DNA of 64,000 bases from Bifidobacterium castoris (GCF_003952025.1 NZ_QXGI01000008.1:49148-113147), one strand, 5' to 3'; positions 37,306 to 47,834 are shown, numbered from the stretch's first letter. Numbers and translations: made by a program. Notes: generated by a model from the letters alone, not told the origin.

Positions 37306-37554
37306 CGTCGATTCGGGGCGATCGCGGGCAAAGGCGCCCGTGTGCCCGTGTCGTGCGATGGCGGATGGGTGCGGCGGGCGGCGATGGGGGGAGGTTTTTG
37401 AGACAAGCGAGCGGACGGCCCGCGCGGTCGGGATAATCGAAGGCAAGACCGTCGCCCTCCGGGATTTCCGACGTCATCGGAACGCGGCCGCCCCGTCGTG
37501 CATGGCCGCAGGATGGGCGCATATCGAGGAAAACGCACGTGCAGGGAGCATCTC

Positions 37555-39846
37555 ATGAAGAAACGTGTATGGCTGTCGCTGCTGAGTTCGTTGATCTGGA
37601 CCGTCGTCATCTGTGCGCTCGTATTCGGCGTCGGATTCCTGATCGCGGAGGAGGCGAACTCGTCCGACCTGGAATACAACGCGCTCGACTACGACGTGCA
37701 GGTGCTCGACGATGGCGACCTGCGCATCACGGAGACCGTCGACGTGCGGCTGCATGAACGCAAGGACTCGAACGACGACGTGCTCCCGTGGAAGCAGCTG
37801 TACCAGACCTACACGCTCAACGCGTCGCAGCTGACGAACATCACCGACATCAGCGTGAGGAACCTCGACACTGGCGAGGAGTACGCGCAGACCGTGCCGA
37901 AGAACCCCGAGTACCTCTCCACGAGCGTATGGAACGAGGAATACGCGAAGCACTGGTACATCGCCGACGTGACGTCGGACGCGTCGTCGCCCGAACCCTA
38001 CGATCCGGCCGCCGACGGGCTCGAATCGCGCACGCGCGCCCAGATGGGCCTCGACGAGCAGGCCACGATGGCCTCGCCGGGCGTCGCCGACGAGGACGGC
38101 CTCGAACGGCCGCGCGACAAGGACGTGGAGATCGGCTGGAACATCCCGGCGACCGATTCGGCGAAGAGCATGCGCTTCGAGATCGCGATGACCTGGGAGG
38201 GCGTCGCGACCGAATACAACGACGTCACGAAGTTCCAATGGGAGCCCTTCGGCCCGCAGAACATGACGCCGATCGGCGTCGTGCGCGCGAAGGTGACCTT
38301 CCCCGACGGCGTCGGCGAGGACGATTCGTGGGCGTGGCTGCACTACTCCGGCAACTCGACCACGAAACGCATCCCCGGCGGACTCGAGTTCACCGCCTAC
38401 AACGTGCGTTCCAAGCAGCACCTCGACCTCGTCGCGATGATGACGAACGCGCATGTCGGCGACGTCGCGCGCCACGTCGACGGCGACGCAAAGCAGTGGA
38501 CGATCGACGACGAGACGCATCAGGAACGCGAATGGCATGACCAGCAGCACCGCCGCGCCGTCATCCGGCTGTGCGTCTGGGCCGCCGTCGCGATCGCCGT
38601 CGTGCTGCTGAGCTTCTTCGGCATCCGCGCGGCGCTGCGCTCGCGACGCGCCGCACACCTGACGAACGACATCGACTATTGGCGCGACGTGCCGGCGATG
38701 ACGCCGGGCGCGGCAGCCGTCATGTGGACGAAGATCGGACGCGCGCCGTCCGCGACGCGCACCTCGCGCGAGATGGCGGCGACGATGATGTCGCTGATCG
38801 ACAAGAAGTACATCGCCGTCTATCCGGGCGAGGCGGAACGCTACACCGGCATCGACCTGAGCCGCGTCGGCGCCGCCGACATCGCGCGGCTGCTCGCGGC
38901 GGACGGGACGAATCCGAAGAAGCTCGGCAAGACGAGCACGATCGTGCTGCTGCCGCGCGTGTTCGGCTCGACGATCACCGACGGCTACGGCGGCGCGCCC
39001 GAACTGTGCAGGTCGGAGCAGCGGCTGCTGCATATCCTGCTCGAGGCGTACAAGCGGCTGCACACGCCGGTGTTCGACATCAAGCAGATGAACAAGGCGT
39101 TCCGCAAGTGGGAGGACGGCCACCTGTCGGTCGAGCTGTTCACCGAGGCCTGCGACGAGGAATGCGACGCGCTCGGCGCGCTGCAGGGCGCGTCGCCGGC
39201 CGCGGTCACGCTCGGCGTCTTCGACATCGTCGTCGGCGTGCTCGCCGGCGTCTACTTCATGGCGGCCGAAGGCAACGTGCTGCTCGCCTGCTGCCTGAGC
39301 CTGCCGGCCGTCTTCTGCGGTCTGCTCGCGTGCATCGCGCACAAGGACTTCCGCATCACCGAATCCGGGCAGCGCACGATCGGCGAGCTCGTCGGCTTCG
39401 ACCGCTACCTCGAGGACTTCAGCGCGTTCGCCGACCGCGATGTGCTCGACGTGACGCTGTGGGGCGGATACCTCGTCTACGCGGCCGCGCTCGGCGTATC
39501 GCGCAAGGTGCTGCAGCAGCTCGCGGCCGCCTATCCGCAGGTCAACGACGCCGCATGGCTCGACGACAACGCCGCCGCCTCCGGCGTGCTGTTCTGGTCG
39601 GCGAGGCCGAGCACGATCATCGGCGCGTCGCTCGGCTCGGCGCTCGCCGACGGCAGTTTCGGCGCGTTCTCCGGCGGCTTCGTCGATTTCGGCTCTCAGC
39701 TGAGTTCGGGCATGGCGTCGGTACAGTCGACGATCTCGGCGGCCGCGCCCTCGTCCTCGTCGGGCGGCTCGGGCGGCTCCTTCTCCGGCGGCGGATTCGG
39801 CGGATCGTCGGGCGGTTCCGGCGGCGGCTCCTTCGGCGGACGGTGA
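37555..39846 (+). CDS. DUF2207 membrane protein, copy 1
   Basis: 763 residues from ATG 37555 (GCAGGGAGC upstream). Signal/anchor helix LLSSLIWTVVICALVFGVGF, an extracytoplasmic DUF2207 domain (YDVQVLDDGDLRITETVDV), a transmembrane helix near residue 340 (LCVWAAVAIAVVLLSFFGI), a cytoplasmic domain (SRKVLQQLAAAYPQV) and two more helices, then a Gly/Ser-rich tail (GGSFSGGGFGGSSGG). Function unknown; adjacent to lemA and a paralogue. Confidence 0.85.
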   Translation: MKKRVWLSLLSSLIWTVVICALVFGVGFLIAEEANSSDLEYNALDYDVQVLDDGDLRITETVDVRLHERKDSNDDVLPWKQLYQTYTLNASQLTNITDISVRNLDTGEEYAQTVPKNPEYLSTSVWNEEYAKHWYIADVTSDASSPEPYDPAADGLESRTRAQMGLDEQATMASPGVADEDGLERPRDKDVEIGWNIPATDSAKSMRFEIAMTWEGVATEYNDVTKFQWEPFGPQNMTPIGVVRAKVTFPDGVGEDDSWAWLHYSGNSTTKRIPGGLEFTAYNVRSKQHLDLVAMMTNAHVGDVARHVDGDAKQWTIDDETHQEREWHDQQHRRAVIRLCVWAAVAIAVVLLSFFGIRAALRSRRAAHLTNDIDYWRDVPAMTPGAAAVMWTKIGRAPSATRTSREMAATMMSLIDKKYIAVYPGEAERYTGIDLSRVGAADIARLLAADGTNPKKLGKTSTIVLLPRVFGSTITDGYGGAPELCRSEQRLLHILLEAYKRLHTPVFDIKQMNKAFRKWEDGHLSVELFTEACDEECDALGALQGASPAAVTLGVFDIVVGVLAGVYFMAAEGNVLLACCLSLPAVFCGLLACIAHKDFRITESGQRTIGELVGFDRYLEDFSAFADRDVLDVTLWGGYLVYAAALGVSRKVLQQLAAAYPQVNDAAWLDDNAAASGVLFWSARPSTIIGASLGSALADGSFGAFSGGFVDFGSQLSSGMASVQSTISAAAPSSSSGGSGGSFSGGGFGGSSGGSGGGSFGGR

Positions 39847-39948
39847 CGGTCGCGCCCGGCGGCGGCCCACGCCCCTAGAGGCGGGGGCTGTCGCATGCGC
39901 GCCGGTATGATGCTCAACGGCGGGTACGGCGAACGGCAGGGGACGCAT

Positions 39949-42090
39949 ATGACCAAACGGACGAAGAACATCGTGTTCGCGAGCCTGCTGCTCGCGGTGC
40001 TCGGCGTGCTGCTCGTGCTCGCGAACGTCGTGAGGGCGCAGACGGGCAGCCCCGCGCTCTCCTACAACGAGACTTCCTACGACGTGCAGGTGCTCGACAA
40101 CGGCAACACGCGCGTGACGATGACGCTCGACTACCGGCTCGGCAAACGCGAATCGTCGAAGACATGGAAGCAGCTATACCGCACGATCCCGCTGTCCCCG
40201 GGCGCCGTGACGAACGTGTCCGTCGACAGCGTGCGCAACCTGAGCACCGGCGAGACGTATACGCAAGGCGATCCGGTGGACGCGAGCCTGTCCTCCGACG
40301 CCACATGGGACGCCCAGCACGCGCGGCAATGGTACATCGCGACGCAGGGAGACATGCTGCGCTCGTATGATCCGCGGACGGACGGCGTGCGCGCCGGATC
40401 GTCGCAGTCGATCCAGAAGAACGTCGAGATCGGCTGGAACATCCCGGTGACGAAGTCGGCGAAGAGCGTGAGGATCGAGGTGACGATGACGCTCGCCGGC
40501 ATGGTCACCGCCTGCCAGGGCAACGACGTCTTCAACTGGCAGCCGGTGGACGAGACGAACGACTCGCCGATCCGGCGGTTCTCGGCGACGGTACGCTTCC
40601 CGCAGGCCGTCGACGCGGAGAACTCGACGATGTGGGTGCACTACGACGGCAAGTCCACGACGGAGTATCGCGACGGCATGTTCACCTTCGGCATCGACAA
40701 CGTGCGCACGAAATCATACGTCCAGCTGACGGCGATGCTGCCGGAGGGCAGCGTGGCGCGGCCGGCCAGGACGGACACGGCGAGCGGCAGCCAGCTCAAC
40801 GAACAGGAGCGGCAGCGCGAGACGAAATGGCGCAGCGAACAGCAGTCGTCGGCGCGCGGACTGCTCGTCGTGTTCGTCATGCTGCTGCTCGCCGCCGCCG
40901 TGATCGCCGCGATCGGCATGCGTTTCGTGTTCAAGCAGGGCGAGCGCCGCAGGCGTCTCGAGGCCATCATGCCGTATTGGCGCGGGCTGCCGCCGATAAG
41001 CCCGGGCGCGGCGGCGCTCGTCTACGACACCGTCAACGGCGTGTCCACCGACCGCAGGCTCATCGGCCGCCAGCTGAGCGCGACGATGCTTTCGCTCGTG
41101 ACGAAGGGCTTCGCGCGCATGTATCCGGGCACGGTGGACATGTACGGCGGCATCGATCTGCTCAGGACGGACGCGGCGACGCTCGCGCGGATGGTCGCGT
41201 CGCGCGGCGGGGGACGCGACGCCGGCACGACGAGCACGATCGTGCTGCTGCCGCGCGCCTTCGACATGGCGGCGTGCCGGCGGCAGCTGTGCATGTCGGA
41301 ACGCGCCGCGCTCGACATGCTGCATGCGGTAGGCCGGCAGCTGAACTCGGTGGTCTTCGACACGAAGCAGTGCGCGCAGTGCCTCAAGGACGACGGCACG
41401 GCACAGGAACTGTCGCAGTCGTTCCACGGACGCTGCGTCGCGGAGATGGGCGAGCTCGGCGTGTTCCCGAAGCGGGCGATGGGTGCGCGCGTCTGCGGCA
41501 TCCTCTCCTACGCCTGCGCGTTCCTCGCGGCGCTGATATGGCTGTGGAGGGCCGGCGGCGTGCTGCTGCCGATCGTCATCGTCGTCGTGGCCGCCCCCGT
41601 CGCCGGCGTGCAGCTGATGGGGCAGACGCAGTACGACGTCGACGAGCGCGGCATGCGGCTCGCGGCGCAGGTGCGCGGCCTCGGCAGATATCTCGAGGAC
41701 TTCAGCCATTTCGCCGACCGCGGCGTGCTGGACGTGAAACTGTGGGGACGCTACATGGTGTACGCGACCGCATTCGGCATCGCCGACAAGGCGATGGCGC
41801 AGCTGACGGCCGCCTACCCGCAGCTGACCGACCCCGCATGGGCGTCCACCGGCGACGACTACTCGCTCGTCTACTGGATGGACCGTTCGTTCCGCCGCGG
41901 ACACGCGCATGGCGGCGGATTGCGCGACGGCGTGCCGATGGTCGGGGATTTCGTCGACATCGGCGCACGGTTCGCGGTCGGCTTCGGCGACGTCGCGCAG
42001 GTGCTTTCGGCGGCATCCGGCGCGTTCAGCGGCGGATCGGGCGGCTGGAACAGCCGTCCGGGCGCGGGCTGGGGCGGCGGCGGACGCTGA
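39949..42090 (+). CDS. DUF2207 membrane protein, copy 2
   Basis: 713 residues from ATG 39949 (AGGGGAC upstream). Same layout as copy 1: anchor helix, YDVQVLDNGNTRVTMTLDYR domain, helix LLVVFVMLLLAAAVIAAIGM, cytoplasmic domain and GGSGGWNSRPGAGWGGGGR tail. Matching stretches such as YLEDFSHFADRGVLDVKLWG show the genes arose by tandem duplication and diverged widely. May act as a hetero-oligomer with copy 1 (inference). Confidence 0.85.
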   Translation: MTKRTKNIVFASLLLAVLGVLLVLANVVRAQTGSPALSYNETSYDVQVLDNGNTRVTMTLDYRLGKRESSKTWKQLYRTIPLSPGAVTNVSVDSVRNLSTGETYTQGDPVDASLSSDATWDAQHARQWYIATQGDMLRSYDPRTDGVRAGSSQSIQKNVEIGWNIPVTKSAKSVRIEVTMTLAGMVTACQGNDVFNWQPVDETNDSPIRRFSATVRFPQAVDAENSTMWVHYDGKSTTEYRDGMFTFGIDNVRTKSYVQLTAMLPEGSVARPARTDTASGSQLNEQERQRETKWRSEQQSSARGLLVVFVMLLLAAAVIAAIGMRFVFKQGERRRRLEAIMPYWRGLPPISPGAAALVYDTVNGVSTDRRLIGRQLSATMLSLVTKGFARMYPGTVDMYGGIDLLRTDAATLARMVASRGGGRDAGTTSTIVLLPRAFDMAACRRQLCMSERAALDMLHAVGRQLNSVVFDTKQCAQCLKDDGTAQELSQSFHGRCVAEMGELGVFPKRAMGARVCGILSYACAFLAALIWLWRAGGVLLPIVIVVVAAPVAGVQLMGQTQYDVDERGMRLAAQVRGLGRYLEDFSHFADRGVLDVKLWGRYMVYATAFGIADKAMAQLTAAYPQLTDPAWASTGDDYSLVYWMDRSFRRGHAHGGGLRDGVPMVGDFVDIGARFAVGFGDVAQVLSAASGAFSGGSGGWNSRPGAGWGGGGR

Positions 42091-42270
42091 GCCCCGCGCA
42101 TGGGTCGTGCGGCGTGCGGTGCGACGCCCGGAGCGGTTGCATGGCGCTGCCGGCCCCATGTGCCCCGCGCTTGCGGTGCCGGGAATTACCGGGCGATTTC
42201 TATGATGGTGACGGGGCGCGCGCCGCACGGGGCGCCGCGCCGAATCGTCAACAACCGCGAAGGAGCAGCG

Positions 42271-43134
42271 ATGGTACTGCACAGGAACATGGGGCCGTTC
42301 GACACGACGGCGATCGGTCTTGGCGAAATGCCGCTGACCATTGAGAACAATCTGGGGCCGAACATGGGCGTCGAGACGATCCATGCGGCGCTCGACGCCG
42401 GCTGCCGCCAGATCGACACGGCGTGGGCGTACTACTGCTCGGGCGGCGAGGAGCAGACCGGCGAGAAGCTCGTGCGCGAGGCGATGGCCAGCTGGGACGG
42501 CCCGAAGGATGAGGTGCTCATCGCGACGAAGGTCGGGCACTACCGCAACTTCACCGACGGCAAGCCGACCTGGGCCGTCGACGGATCGCCGGAGAACCTG
42601 ATCCGACGCGCGAAGGAAAGCGCGCTCGCGCTCGGCGTGGACACGATCGACCTGCTGTACTTCCACCGGCCGGATCCGAGCATCCCGTACGGCGAGTCGA
42701 TCGAGGCGATCAAGCAGCTCGTCGACGAGGGTGTGGCGCGCGAGGCGGGCGTGTCGAACGCGTCGATCGAACAGATGGACATCGCGCAGGAGATCCTCGG
42801 CGAGAAACTGATCGCCGTGCAGAACCAGTATTCGCCGATCTACACGGAGACGGCGGACACGCTCGAGCACGCGGCCCGGATCGGCGTCAGCTTCGTGTGC
42901 TGGAGCCCGCTCGGCGGCTTCCGCAAGCCGAAGGACGAGTCGAAGTTCGATCCGTTCCGCGCGATCGCCGAACGCCGCGGCGTCAGCTACCAGCAGGTAG
43001 TGCTCGCCTGGGAGCTCGCCAAGGGCGACCATGTGTTCGTCATCCCGGGCGCGCACCGTCCGGCGACGATCCTCGATTCGCTCAAGGCCGGCGACCTTGA
43101 ACTGACTCCGGAGGAGCTCGCGACGCTCGGCTGA
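42271..43134 (+). CDS. Aldo/keto reductase
   Basis: 287 residues, ATG preceded by AAGGAG. NADPH-dependent carbonyl reductase of the AKR barrel family. Tetrad residues seen: Asp and Tyr in DTAWAYYCSGGEEQ, Lys in IATKVGH, His in LLYFHRPDP. C-terminal SFVCWSPLGGF and VIPGAHRPATI bind cofactor. Substrate cannot be inferred; neighbours are unrelated. Confidence 0.88.
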   Translation: MVLHRNMGPFDTTAIGLGEMPLTIENNLGPNMGVETIHAALDAGCRQIDTAWAYYCSGGEEQTGEKLVREAMASWDGPKDEVLIATKVGHYRNFTDGKPTWAVDGSPENLIRRAKESALALGVDTIDLLYFHRPDPSIPYGESIEAIKQLVDEGVAREAGVSNASIEQMDIAQEILGEKLIAVQNQYSPIYTETADTLEHAARIGVSFVCWSPLGGFRKPKDESKFDPFRAIAERRGVSYQQVVLAWELAKGDHVFVIPGAHRPATILDSLKAGDLELTPEELATLG

Positions 43135-43162
43135 CATCTCGGCGGCGTATGCGGAGTATGCA

Positions 43163-43204
43163 GGGCCGGCCCCACGCACGTCCGGACGTGCGTGGGACCG
43201 GCCC
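43163..43204 (+). terminator. Terminator after the aldo/keto reductase gene
   Basis: GGGCCGG and the GC-rich ACGCACGTCC/GGACGTGCGT arms form a long near-perfect stem. No T tract follows. Confidence 0.65.
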
Positions 43205-43224
43205 ATTCCGGTGCGGGCCGGTTC

Positions 43225-43325
43225 GTCGGCGGCTTCGACGGGATGGGACGCAATCGGGCCGGATCGCGGGTGAGGTCGTCGGATCCGTCGACGGATCGGG
43301 ACGCTGCGTGGAGGGGATGCGGATG
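43225..43325. repeat. GGGACG-type dispersed repeats
   Basis: Two GATGGGACG/GATCGGGACG units with GTCGTCGGATCCGTCGACGG between them, matching the family at 25030-25325. Lies in the leader of the U32 gene. Confidence 0.55.
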
Positions 43326-43440
43326 GAACGGGACTGGTGCGGGCGGGGCGGCGTTGCGGTTAGACTGGTCTGCGGCGAAAACGGGGTCGCGCGGACGCAA
43401 GGATAATCGACGCGCGCGGCGGCAACAGGAGGAATCGGGC

Positions 43441-45036
43441 ATGAAACGTCGTGTGAAACCAGAGGTGCTCGCGCCGGCGGGCAACCTGCGCGGACTGAAG
43501 ACGGCCGTCGACTACGGCGCGGACGCCGTGTACTGCGGCGGCAAGGCCTTCGGCATGCGCTCGGCGCCGCGCAACCTGAGCATCGAGGACTTCGCCGAAG
43601 GTGCGCGCTACGCGCACGAACGCGGCGCGCGCGTCTACGTCACGCTCAACATCCTGCCGAAGAACAACGAGATCACGGCGATCGAGGCGTACATCAACGA
43701 TCTCAGGACGACCGGAGTCGACGCGCTCATCGTCACCGACATCGGCGTCATGATGCTCGCGCACCGCATCGCGCCGGAACTCGAACTGCACGTGTCCACG
43801 CAGGCCGGCGTCACGAACTACCTCGCGGCGAACGCCCTGTACGAGCTCGGCGCGCGGCGCGTCGTGCTCGCGCGGGAGATGGATCTGCAGGCCGTGCGCG
43901 ACATCCGCGCGAACATCCCCGACGACCTCGACATCGAGACCTTCGTCCACGGATCGATGTGCATGGCGTTCTCCGGCCGCTGCCTCATCTCGAACTACCT
44001 CACCGGCCGCGACGGCAACCACGGCGAATGCGCGCAGCCGTGCCGCTGGAAGTACTCGCTCGTCGAGGAGAAACGCCCCGGGCAGGTGTTCCCGGTCGAG
44101 GAGACCGAGCAGGGCACCTACCTGTTCAACTCGCAGGACATGAACATGATGGCCCACATCGACGATCTGATCGATTCGGGCGCCACGTCGCTCAAGATCG
44201 AAGGACGTTCGAAGTCGGCGTACTACGTGGCCGCGATGACGAACGCCTACAAGACCGCCGTCGACGCATACATGGTGCAGCGCGGCTTCGAGGACGAGGA
44301 CGGCAACGAGCTCAAGCCGTTCCATGACCGCGTCGTGCGCGCCGGCGAGACGGCGGACGACACGGACGGCGTCGACGCGATCATGGTGAACGCCGACGCC
44401 GCGTTCTGCGGCATGCCGAACTGGGACAGCGCGAACGACGAAGGCGAGGCGCCGGCCGTCGACGAAGCAGCCGCCGACGGCGCGGCGAACGCGGCCGCCG
44501 CGGCCGCCACCGGTGAGATCTCGAACCGCGCGGCGCGCCGCAGCGGCCTCGACCGCCAGCGCGCGTACGCCGAGGAGACCGCCGACGGCTGGCTGCACGC
44601 CGCCGTGCGCCCGGCGCCGCACATCGAGCTGCCCGATTGGCTGATGGAGGAACCGTACAAGGTCGCGCACCGCGACTACAGCACCGGCTTCTACTATCCG
44701 GAGCGCAAGGTGACGCAGAACACCGACCGCAGCGCGTACTTCCGCGAATGGCTCGTCGTCGGCGAAACGCTCGGCTGGAGCCCCGACGAAGGCGGCCGCG
44801 TGACGATCATGAGCCGCAACAAGATCGAGCCGGGGCAGACCGTCGAGTTCCTGCTGCCGGGTCGCGCGCCGCTCGTCTACGTCGTGCCCGACCACGGCAT
44901 CCGCGACGCCGACGGCAACGACGTGCCGATGGTCAACAACCCGGCCCACGTCTTCTCGTTGCCGCTCGATGTCGAAGTGCCCGTCAACGCTGCCTTGCGT
45001 TCGCGCACGAGGAAGCCGACGCTCAAAGCGGAATAG
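43441..45036 (+). CDS. U32 peptidase-family RNA hydroxylation protein (TrhP/RlhA-like)
   Basis: 531 residues, ATG after AGGAGG. Family signature HGSMCMAFSGRC, followed by GRDGNHGECAQPCRWKY, is intact. Members once called collagenases in fact hydroxylate tRNA U34 or 23S rRNA using prephenate in E. coli; which RNA is meant here is not certain. Residues about 305-395 are an Ala-rich insertion (AAADGAANAAAAAATGEI) absent from the usual core. The C-terminal domain carries beta-barrel segments (GQTVEFLLPGRAPLV). Confidence 0.85.
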   Translation: MKRRVKPEVLAPAGNLRGLKTAVDYGADAVYCGGKAFGMRSAPRNLSIEDFAEGARYAHERGARVYVTLNILPKNNEITAIEAYINDLRTTGVDALIVTDIGVMMLAHRIAPELELHVSTQAGVTNYLAANALYELGARRVVLAREMDLQAVRDIRANIPDDLDIETFVHGSMCMAFSGRCLISNYLTGRDGNHGECAQPCRWKYSLVEEKRPGQVFPVEETEQGTYLFNSQDMNMMAHIDDLIDSGATSLKIEGRSKSAYYVAAMTNAYKTAVDAYMVQRGFEDEDGNELKPFHDRVVRAGETADDTDGVDAIMVNADAAFCGMPNWDSANDEGEAPAVDEAAADGAANAAAAAATGEISNRAARRSGLDRQRAYAEETADGWLHAAVRPAPHIELPDWLMEEPYKVAHRDYSTGFYYPERKVTQNTDRSAYFREWLVVGETLGWSPDEGGRVTIMSRNKIEPGQTVEFLLPGRAPLVYVVPDHGIRDADGNDVPMVNNPAHVFSLPLDVEVPVNAALRSRTRKPTLKAE

Positions 45037-45103
45037 CCCGCCCGTTATTGCCTGAGCTTAGGGCGGCGTCCGTCGGCGCGCGTCAGGCGTTAAAGTGAGC
45101 GTT

Positions 45104-46342
45104 ATGAGTGAAACAGCACATGACGCGCAGCCGGACGGGGCGAGCGCACAGCACAACGACGCCGGGCGCCAGCCGACGCAGATCAATCTCGACGACCTGC
45201 TGCAGGCGGTGCAGGCGCACGGCAAGAAGACGATGGAGGAACAGGACAAGGCAGCGCGCGAACACGACGCCAAGGACGCCGACGGCAAACAGTACGACGA
45301 CGCGATCCTCGACAGCTCGGCGATAGAGCCGACCGATGACGAAGGCAATCCGATCCCGGTGACGATCCCGATCGTGCTCGCCCCCGGCATCAACGTCGTC
45401 TACACGACGCGACTCGGCGGCGTGAGCACCGACGAATGGGCCCACTTCAACCTCGGCGGCAAATCCGGCGACGACCCGGCGCATGTGCGCGCGAACCGCG
45501 ACGCGCTCGCGAACGAGCTGCACGCGAAGCTGTCGATCATCAATCAGGTGCATTCGGCGAAGGCGGTCGACGCCGACGACGTGTTCACCGAGAACGCGAC
45601 CTTCGGCTTCGACGCCTCGGGCACGCAGCGCACCGCCGTACGCGAGGAGGACGGCGCGATCGCCGTGCAGCGGCCGAGCGACGGCGTCGACGACGTCGAA
45701 TCGGTCGACGGTGCCGTGCAGATCATCGAAGGCGACGCGCAGGTGACGACGAAGACCGGCATCGCGCTCGGCGTGTTCGCCGCCGACTGCCTGCCGGTGC
45801 TGCTCGCCGACCCGGTCGCCGGCGTCATCGCCGCCGCGCACTGCGGACGCAAGGGCCTGATGGCCGGCGTCATCGCCGAGACGGTCGAGATGATGAAGCA
45901 CAAGGGCGCCGACCCCGCGCACATCCTCGCGACGCTCGGCCCGGCGATCTGCGGCGACTGTTACGAGACCGGCGACGAGATCGCCGACGCCTTCGACGCG
46001 AGGTTCCCCGGCACCTTCACGCTCACGCGCTTCGGCGGCCCCGGCATCGACATCAACAAGGCGGCGCTGCAGGCGCTCGAGGAGGCCGGCGTCTCCCCGA
46101 AGCACATCTTCTCGTCGCAGCCGCGCGTCAACGCGGCCACGCAGTACCTGTCGCAGGATGAGGAGCTGCGGCAGCTGTGCCGTGAGGACAACGAGGGCGA
46201 CCCCGAACTCGACGAACGCATCAAGGGCATCCGCCACAGCATGTGCACGCTCGAGAACCCGCTGTGGTTCTCGCACCGCCGCGCGCAGCTCGCGCACAAG
46301 GACCACGAGGGGCGCATGCTCGCGCTCATCGTGCGCCAGTGA
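45104..46342 (+). CDS. Multicopper-oxidase-like purine nucleoside phosphorylase family (PgeF/YfiH)
   Basis: 412 residues; ATG 45104 preferred over GTG 45095. Core from about residue 95: NLGGKSGDDPAHVRANRDAL, VHSAKAV, FAADCLPVLL, AAHCGRKGL, GPAICGDCYE, holding the His-Cys-His metal site of the laccase-domain family. The first ~90 residues are charged and helical, longer than usual. Reported activities are purine nucleoside phosphorylation and muropeptide editing in other bacteria. Confidence 0.82.
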   Translation: MSETAHDAQPDGASAQHNDAGRQPTQINLDDLLQAVQAHGKKTMEEQDKAAREHDAKDADGKQYDDAILDSSAIEPTDDEGNPIPVTIPIVLAPGINVVYTTRLGGVSTDEWAHFNLGGKSGDDPAHVRANRDALANELHAKLSIINQVHSAKAVDADDVFTENATFGFDASGTQRTAVREEDGAIAVQRPSDGVDDVESVDGAVQIIEGDAQVTTKTGIALGVFAADCLPVLLADPVAGVIAAAHCGRKGLMAGVIAETVEMMKHKGADPAHILATLGPAICGDCYETGDEIADAFDARFPGTFTLTRFGGPGIDINKAALQALEEAGVSPKHIFSSQPRVNAATQYLSQDEELRQLCREDNEGDPELDERIKGIRHSMCTLENPLWFSHRRAQLAHKDHEGRMLALIVRQ

Positions 46343-46386
46343 ACGCGCACCCGACCAACCGTTGGATTTCTCGCAAAGGATCAACC

Positions 46387-47211
46387 ATGGAACAACAGAA
46401 CGTGACCACAACGGACGACGCGCAGGCTCAGGGACGCCGCGATGCGCCGGTCGTCGCCGTCGTGCTCGCCGCCGGCTCGGGCCTGCGCTTCGATCCGGAC
46501 AACCCCAAGCAGCTCGTCGCAATCGACGGAAAGCCGATCGTCGGGTGGAGCATCGACGCCTTCGAACGCAACGCGCGTGTCAGCGACATCATCGTCGTCG
46601 TCAACGCGCAGGTGCGCGCCGCGATCGAACAGCTCATCCGCGACGGCGGCGCCACGAAGGTGCGCGCCGTCATCGACGGTGGCACCGAACGCGCGGACAG
46701 CACGGCCGCGGCGCTCGATACGCTGTCCGCCGCCGGCGTGCCCGGCGACGCGAAGATCCTCATCCACGATTCGGTGCGGCCCTTCGTCATGCAGTCGCAG
46801 ATCGACGGCTGCATCGATGCACTCGAGGAGTTCGACGCGGCCACCGTCGCGTGCCCGTCGACGGACACGATCCTGCTCACTGAGGACCTCGGCGACCGGC
46901 AGGCCGTCAAGTCGGTGCCCGAACGGCGCCACTCGTACCGCGCGCAGACGCCGCAGGCCTTCCGCTTCGCGACGATCCACGAGGCCTACGCGCTCGCGTC
47001 CGACGACTCCGATTTCCGTCCGACCGACGACACGCGCGTCGTCGTCGACTACCTGCCGGATACGCCGGTGGCGATCGTCGGCGGTTCGCCGCTCAACATG
47101 AAGGTCACGACGCGCGACGACATGCCGTTCGCGACGCTCATCGCCGGCGAGATCACGAAGGCCGCCGCCAAGCAGCAGGTGCATACGATGTTCCAGCAGG
47201 CGCTGAGCTGA
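46387..47211 (+). CDS. IspD/TarI-type cytidylyltransferase
   Basis: 274 residues, ATG preceded by AAAGGATC. CTP-binding VVLAAGSGLRFDPDNPKQ and HDSVRPFV, RAQTPQAFRF and NMKVTTRDD are diagnostic for the IspD/TarI family. It transfers CMP to methylerythritol phosphate (isoprenoids) or ribitol phosphate (wall polymers). Bifidobacteria are generally described as using mevalonate, so the TarI-like role deserves equal weight. Ends at a terminator. Confidence 0.82.
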   Translation: MEQQNVTTTDDAQAQGRRDAPVVAVVLAAGSGLRFDPDNPKQLVAIDGKPIVGWSIDAFERNARVSDIIVVVNAQVRAAIEQLIRDGGATKVRAVIDGGTERADSTAAALDTLSAAGVPGDAKILIHDSVRPFVMQSQIDGCIDALEEFDAATVACPSTDTILLTEDLGDRQAVKSVPERRHSYRAQTPQAFRFATIHEAYALASDDSDFRPTDDTRVVVDYLPDTPVAIVGGSPLNMKVTTRDDMPFATLIAGEITKAAAKQQVHTMFQQALS

Positions 47212-47241
47212 ACCGGCTGCGCTGAATCAGCTGCGAAGACG

Positions 47242-47284
47242 AACGCGGCGCATGGGAGTACGGCTCCTGTGCGCCGCGTTTTGC
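47242..47284 (+). terminator. Terminator after the cytidylyltransferase gene
   Basis: AACGCGGCGCA and TGCGCCGCGTT arms around GGGAGTACGGCTCC-like inner hairpin, followed by TTTT. Good intrinsic terminator. Confidence 0.75.
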
Positions 47285-47306
47285 GTTGTTGTGCGTGTGT
47301 CTACGG

Positions 47307-47478
47307 CTGTGTAGGTCCGTGTCGGGTGGCGGTTCGCTGGTATCTCGGCTGGGAGGGTGCATTTTCCTGCGGGTAGGCGAGTATGCCCCGCGGAATCGTG
47401 CGGTTTTGGGGGTTGATAGGTGGGGTAGTCGCGCGAAATGCTACCGCTCAGCCGAGTTGCATGCGGGATGCCTGCCGG
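47307..47478. repeat. ~172-bp direct repeat, left copy
   Basis: Starts CTGTGTAGGTCCGTGTCGGG and ends GGATGCCTGCCGG. A near-identical copy is at 48940-49112. Contains CTCGGCTG and its inverted CAGCCGAG, able to form one long-range stem. No open frame of support. Confidence 0.85.
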
Positions 47479-47834
47479 CGGTGCGTGAGATGGCGGGAGA
47501 AGCGACGCTCGGCGCGGCGGAAGTCCATGGTGACGCACAACTATGGTTATGGTGTGCGTCTACGCTGACGCAGGTCTACGCCACAGCATGATGACCACAG
47601 GCAAGCATCGGGAATCGGCGGAACATAGAGGGGCATCGGAGACAGTGCCCGGGCAATATAATCGTCATATGAACGCATCGACGACGCGGATACGGGCGGC
47701 GTTCCCATGAGGGGCGTCCAATGCTCTCCGAACGCCGAATACGCGGCATGCCCAGACACATCAATGAAGGGATGAACACAACGCCTGCACGGCGTACGCC
47801 CTACCAGCAGAACTCCATGACGGGAGCAGACACG

